Shown here piece after piece: positions 5,506-7,426 of a stretch of DNA of 7,426 nt. Under the pieces are notes generated by a model. The model made no database searches, was not told the DNA's origin, and saw only the letters and a program-made list of their open reading frames with translations. The number at the start of each line of letters is the position of its first letter. Positions within the stretch are counted from its first letter, which is position 1. The DNA comes from Candidatus Woesearchaeota archaeon (GTDB lineage: Archaea; Nanobdellota; Nanobdellia; Woesearchaeales; UBA12501). The translations under genes were made by a program, and so were the position numbers. Location of the stretch: the NCBI GenBank assembly GCA_016177345.1, contig JACOVM010000029.1, forward strand, positions 1 through 7,426. Direction: 5' to 3'.

Positions 5506-6311
5506 AGGTCTTCAGGATCAACTGCCGGTGGTGCGCCTTGCTGTGAGCCTCTCTGCTGCTGATGAATCAAGCGTCCTACGTGCTTGATGATAAATCTGGC
5601 AGATAAATAACCTCTTAATCCATTATGGGTTGCTTCAATAAGGGTTTGCTTGTCCTCTGCAGCATACACTTGTGCCCCCTCTTTTACACCTTCCCATGAG
5701 GTTGCCTCAAAAGAAAAATAGCCAAGAACAGTAGAGTTACGGGTTGTTCGAGGGCCATCAGCATGCTGCTCATCAATGTACAATCCTCTGGCAAGAGAAG
5801 CACCAGCGCAAGCGTACCCGGTACCATTTTTGAGGGCAACAACAACCGAGTCACGATCCCACCAAGTTGCCTGATCTCCCCCCTCTATTCGGGTAGCGTG
5901 CCTGCCGAGTAGAATCTCATCGAGCTTACTTGGTGAAACAAGTTCTCTTGCTTGGCGGCAGACGCGCGGGAAAGAGAGCTTGAATTCAACTCGCATGGCA
6001 GAGTCATAGAAGCCAAGCGTGTTGTCGTTTTTTACCAGGTCTGCTATGGCGCGCATTGCCCTGCCTGACTGATTATTTTGAAATAATGCGTGTATTGCTG
6101 CATACTGAGATCCAACCGTAACATCCTTTGCCATGTCGCACCAATGGTGATGGCCTAAAAGAAGCTGCTCTGTCCTTTCTGCAATCTTTCTAACATCGCC
6201 AGAAACATCGGAAAAATATAAGGAAGCAGGCTCTCTGGCACGATCATAGCTTTCACTCCCTTCATAGACACGGAGTATTGCTTGAGGGGTTAGTATGTCT
6301 TGCGGATTCAT
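5499..6311 (-). CDS. Protein of unrecognised family, paralogue 2 of a tandem pair
   Basis: I do not recognise this 270-residue family. It is clearly homologous along its length to the upstream neighbour at 6396-7214. Shared blocks are 'YDRARE.A..YFSDV' (22-36), 'IAERT' (43-47), 'YD.A' and 'FK..FP..CR.A.EL' (102-124), 'DE.LL.RHA.R.E' (131-143), 'GY.C.G' (165-170), and 'SW..V...AQ.YAA' through 'T.IEA.H.GL..YL..RF' (205-240). Strictly shared H138, R141 and E143, and H229 in 'ATHNG', could form an active or binding site (inference). There is no signal peptide or membrane helix, so it is probably cytosolic. The last 25 residues are Gln/Pro-rich and look disordered. A TATA box 26 bases upstream fixes the start. 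Confidence 0.8.
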   Translation of the reverse strand: MNPQDILTPQAILRVYEGSESYDRAREPASLYFSDVSGDVRKIAERTEQLLLGHHHWCDMAKDVTVGSQYAAIHALFQNNQSGRAMRAIADLVKNDNTLGFYDSAMRVEFKLSFPRVCRQARELVSPSKLDEILLGRHATRIEGGDQATWWDRDSVVVALKNGTGYACAGASLARGLYIDEQHADGPRTTRNSTVLGYFSFEATSWEGVKEGAQVYAAEDKQTLIEATHNGLRGYLSARFIIKHVGRLIHQQQRGSQQGAPPAVDPEDLN

Positions 6312-6322
6312 ATCGCTGAAAG

Positions 6323-6365
6323 AAAAAGGGTAATTTATAAGGGTATGGGTGGTTAGGGCTCTGTA
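6323..6365 (-). promoter_or_regulatory. Conserved promoter block of paralogue 2
   Basis: The TATA box (TTATAAA on the minus strand, 6334-6340) is centred 26 bases from the ATG at 6311. A 43-base block around it matches the block upstream of paralogue 1 (7225-7267) at 40 of 43 positions without gaps. On the minus strand it has a C-rich upstream part (CACCCATACCC) and a TACAGAGCCCTA element further out, so it reaches well beyond TATA and BRE. Confidence 0.7.
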
Positions 6366-6395
6366 AGAAAAGTTATCTAGATTTTTTGACCAATC

Positions 6396-7214
6396 TTAAT
6401 GTAGATTGCTGGAATTGGCGCTAGATACACTACACCCTGCATGTTCTTCTGGAAGTCGCATTCCAACCTGTTTAACCACAAATCTCGATGCCAAATAGGT
6501 TGAGAGCCCACTATGATTTGCCTCAATAACTGTTCTACTTCCATTACCAAGAGCTGCATACTCTTGTGCAGTGCCTCGAACATGATCCCAAGAAGGCACG
6601 TCGCGTACAAAGGTGCCGATAACGCTTCCAAGCTGTACATTAGCGAAAGCATTGCCATCAGCAATGCCCGGTGTTGGCATGGCAAAAAGAGCTTCTGTGG
6701 CTATGATCCCCCTGCATTCATATCCCCCATTACCTGGTGTTGCTATGACAACAACTCGGTTATTATACCAATTCGTGTGGTCTGCATCTTCCATACGAAC
6801 AGCGTGCCTATGGAGAAGAACCTCATCCATGCGCCGTGGAATAAGAAGCTCTTTAGCTCCACGACAAATATTGGGAAAGCCAACCTTAAATCCTGCGTGC
6901 AATGCAGTATCGTAATACCAAAAACATGCTTCTGTTGAGATTTGATGAACAAAAGATATTGCCTCATCAAGTTCATCGTGGTCAAACATAAGTTGAGCTT
7001 GAGCGTAATTTGCCGCTATAGAAATATCATTTGATTCGCTACAGTCATGGTTATTATGCTGGCCAAGAAGAGCTCGTGTACGTTCAGCGATGCGGGAAAG
7101 GTCCTGTTGGACATCTGAAAAGTAGAAGCCTGCAAGCTCTCGGGCGCGGTCATATCGTTCACTAGAGTAATGTACGGCCATAAATACGTTTTGGTCTAGA
7201 CCCGGATCATCCAT
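6396..7214 (-). CDS. Protein of unrecognised family, paralogue 1 of a tandem pair
   Basis: Starting at ATG 7214 gives 272 residues, almost the same as the 270-residue paralogue. The longer frame from 7283 would run through the promoter, and its extra 23 residues have no counterpart in the paralogue. Shared features include 'SERYDRARELAGFYFSDV' (18-35), 'RIAERT' (41-46), 'FP.ICR.A' (113-120), 'DEVLLHRHAVRME' (130-142), 'GGYECRG' (163-169), 'SWDHV' (208-212) and 'IEANHSGLSTYLASRF' (230-245). The middle (50-95) and the C-terminal tail are the most divergent parts. No known catalytic motif, signal peptide or membrane segment is visible, so I assign no function. Confidence 0.8.
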   Translation of the reverse strand: MDDPGLDQNVFMAVHYSSERYDRARELAGFYFSDVQQDLSRIAERTRALLGQHNNHDCSESNDISIAANYAQAQLMFDHDELDEAISFVHQISTEACFWYYDTALHAGFKVGFPNICRGAKELLIPRRMDEVLLHRHAVRMEDADHTNWYNNRVVVIATPGNGGYECRGIIATEALFAMPTPGIADGNAFANVQLGSVIGTFVRDVPSWDHVRGTAQEYAALGNGSRTVIEANHSGLSTYLASRFVVKQVGMRLPEEHAGCSVSSANSSNLH

Positions 7215-7224
7215 AAACCTGCAA

Positions 7225-7267
7225 AAAAAGGGTAATTTATAATGGTATGGGTGACTAGGGCTCTGTA
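7225..7267 (-). promoter_or_regulatory. Conserved promoter block of paralogue 1
   Basis: The TATA box (7236-7242) is centred 25 bases from the ATG at 7214. The block differs from the one upstream of paralogue 2 (6323-6365) at only 3 of 43 positions. It overlaps the longer reading frame, which supports the shorter start. Confidence 0.7.
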
Positions 7268-7282
7268 GAAAATCTTTTTTCA

Positions 7283-7317
7283 TTTTTAGTCGTCAAATCG
7301 TTGTTTTTGACTAAAAA
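7283..7317. repeat. 9-bp inverted repeat with an alternative pairing
   Basis: TTTTTAGTC (7283-7291) pairs with GACTAAAAA (7309-7317). Inside, GTCAAA (7292-7297) can instead pair with TTTGAC (7306-7311). The two pairings share bases 7309-7311, so they are mutually exclusive at full length. On the minus strand this lies between the four-arm structure and the paralogue 1 promoter, and the A-run 7313-7318 reads as six T residues that could terminate incoming transcription. Confidence 0.55.
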
Positions 7318-7336
7318 ACACAGATTTTGGGCGCCG

Positions 7337-7426
7337 CCGTGATTTTCCAAGAAAATTCTCTTTTATTCCCCACCATGCCTGGGCGAGGTGGGGAATAAAA
7401 GAGACCTAAACAAAGTTTAGGCACGG
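7337..7426. repeat. Four-way-junction structured element (outer stem plus three abutting hairpins)
   Basis: An outer stem CCGTG (7337-7341) / CACGG (7422-7426) encloses three hairpins that touch each other with no unpaired base between them. Hairpin A is ATTTTC-CAA-GAAAAT (7342-7356). Hairpin B has a perfect 18-bp stem, TCTTTTATTCCCCACC plus CC-side bases at 7357-7374 with 7387-7404, and a 12-base loop (ATGCCTGGGCGA). Hairpin C is CCTAAAC-AAA-GTTTAGG (7405-7421). The outer stem is cut by the window edge. It could be a structured RNA, a single-stranded-DNA recognition element (transposon, rolling-circle or recombination site) or a fold-back end. Strand and function cannot be decided. Confidence 0.75.

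Noticed and set aside
7215..7283. N-terminal extension of paralogue 1 by 23 residues
   Set aside because: It runs through the conserved promoter block and TATA box and has no counterpart in the paralogue.
7357..7404. Simple intrinsic terminator
   Set aside because: No T-run follows the long stem directly on either strand; it is flanked immediately by other hairpins, so a plain terminator does not explain the structure.
1..7426. Circular closure: the window start (CCAAAATC) resembles the predicted continuation of the outer stem after the window end
   Set aside because: The match is short and out of register, and those bases encode the conserved DHDF of the toxin, so the resemblance is probably chance.
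7283..7426. CRISPR array or archaeal origin repeats in the structured end
   Set aside because: The hairpins differ from each other in sequence and length, with no repeated unit or spacers, and I see no ORB-like motif.

Overview
This window looks like archaeal chromosomal DNA, possibly from a DPANN-type lineage; the lineage guess is inference from gene style, not from a marker. The evidence for Archaea is strong. Nearly every gene or operon has an A/T-rich TATA box centred about 25 to 29 bases before its start codon. That spacing puts the transcription start on or next to the ATG, so the mRNAs are leaderless and mostly lack a Shine-Dalgarno. The single tRNA gene lacks an encoded CCA. For five genes the promoter spacing favours an internal ATG over the longest possible reading frame, and I have used those starts.

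Layout. Bases 1-561 (minus strand): tRNA-Val(CAC), then a DUF433 antitoxin and the N-terminal part of a DUF5615 PIN-like toxin that runs off the left edge. Bases 637-1275 (plus): a metallo-beta-lactamase-fold hydrolase. Bases 1322-1646 (minus): a two-gene micro-operon of a 66-residue unknown protein and a 43-residue zinc ribbon, overlapping by 8 bases. A divergent promoter region (about 1647-1729) separates it from a plus-strand JAB/JAMM-like protein (1730-2515). Then come three plus-strand genes, each with its own promoter: a HAD phosphatase/mutase-like protein, an atypical protein-kinase-fold protein and a Nudix protein with a degenerate Nudix box. They converge on a minus-strand DUF1761 membrane protein (4993-5412). 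Bases 5499-7214 (minus) hold two tandem paralogues of a family I do not recognise, each under an almost identical promoter block.

The right end (7283-7426) is non-coding and highly structured. Its last 90 bases fold with no unpaired base at the junction: an outer stem (7337-7341 with 7422-7426) encloses three directly abutting perfect hairpins, the middle one with an 18-bp stem. The outer stem is cut by the window edge and may continue. This four-way-junction element, and the paralogue pair with its shared promoter just beside it, are the most unusual things here.

The genes do not form one pathway. Most are single-gene transcription units of small cytosolic enzymes. Only the toxin-antitoxin pair, the zinc-ribbon micro-operon and the paralogue pair look functionally linked.
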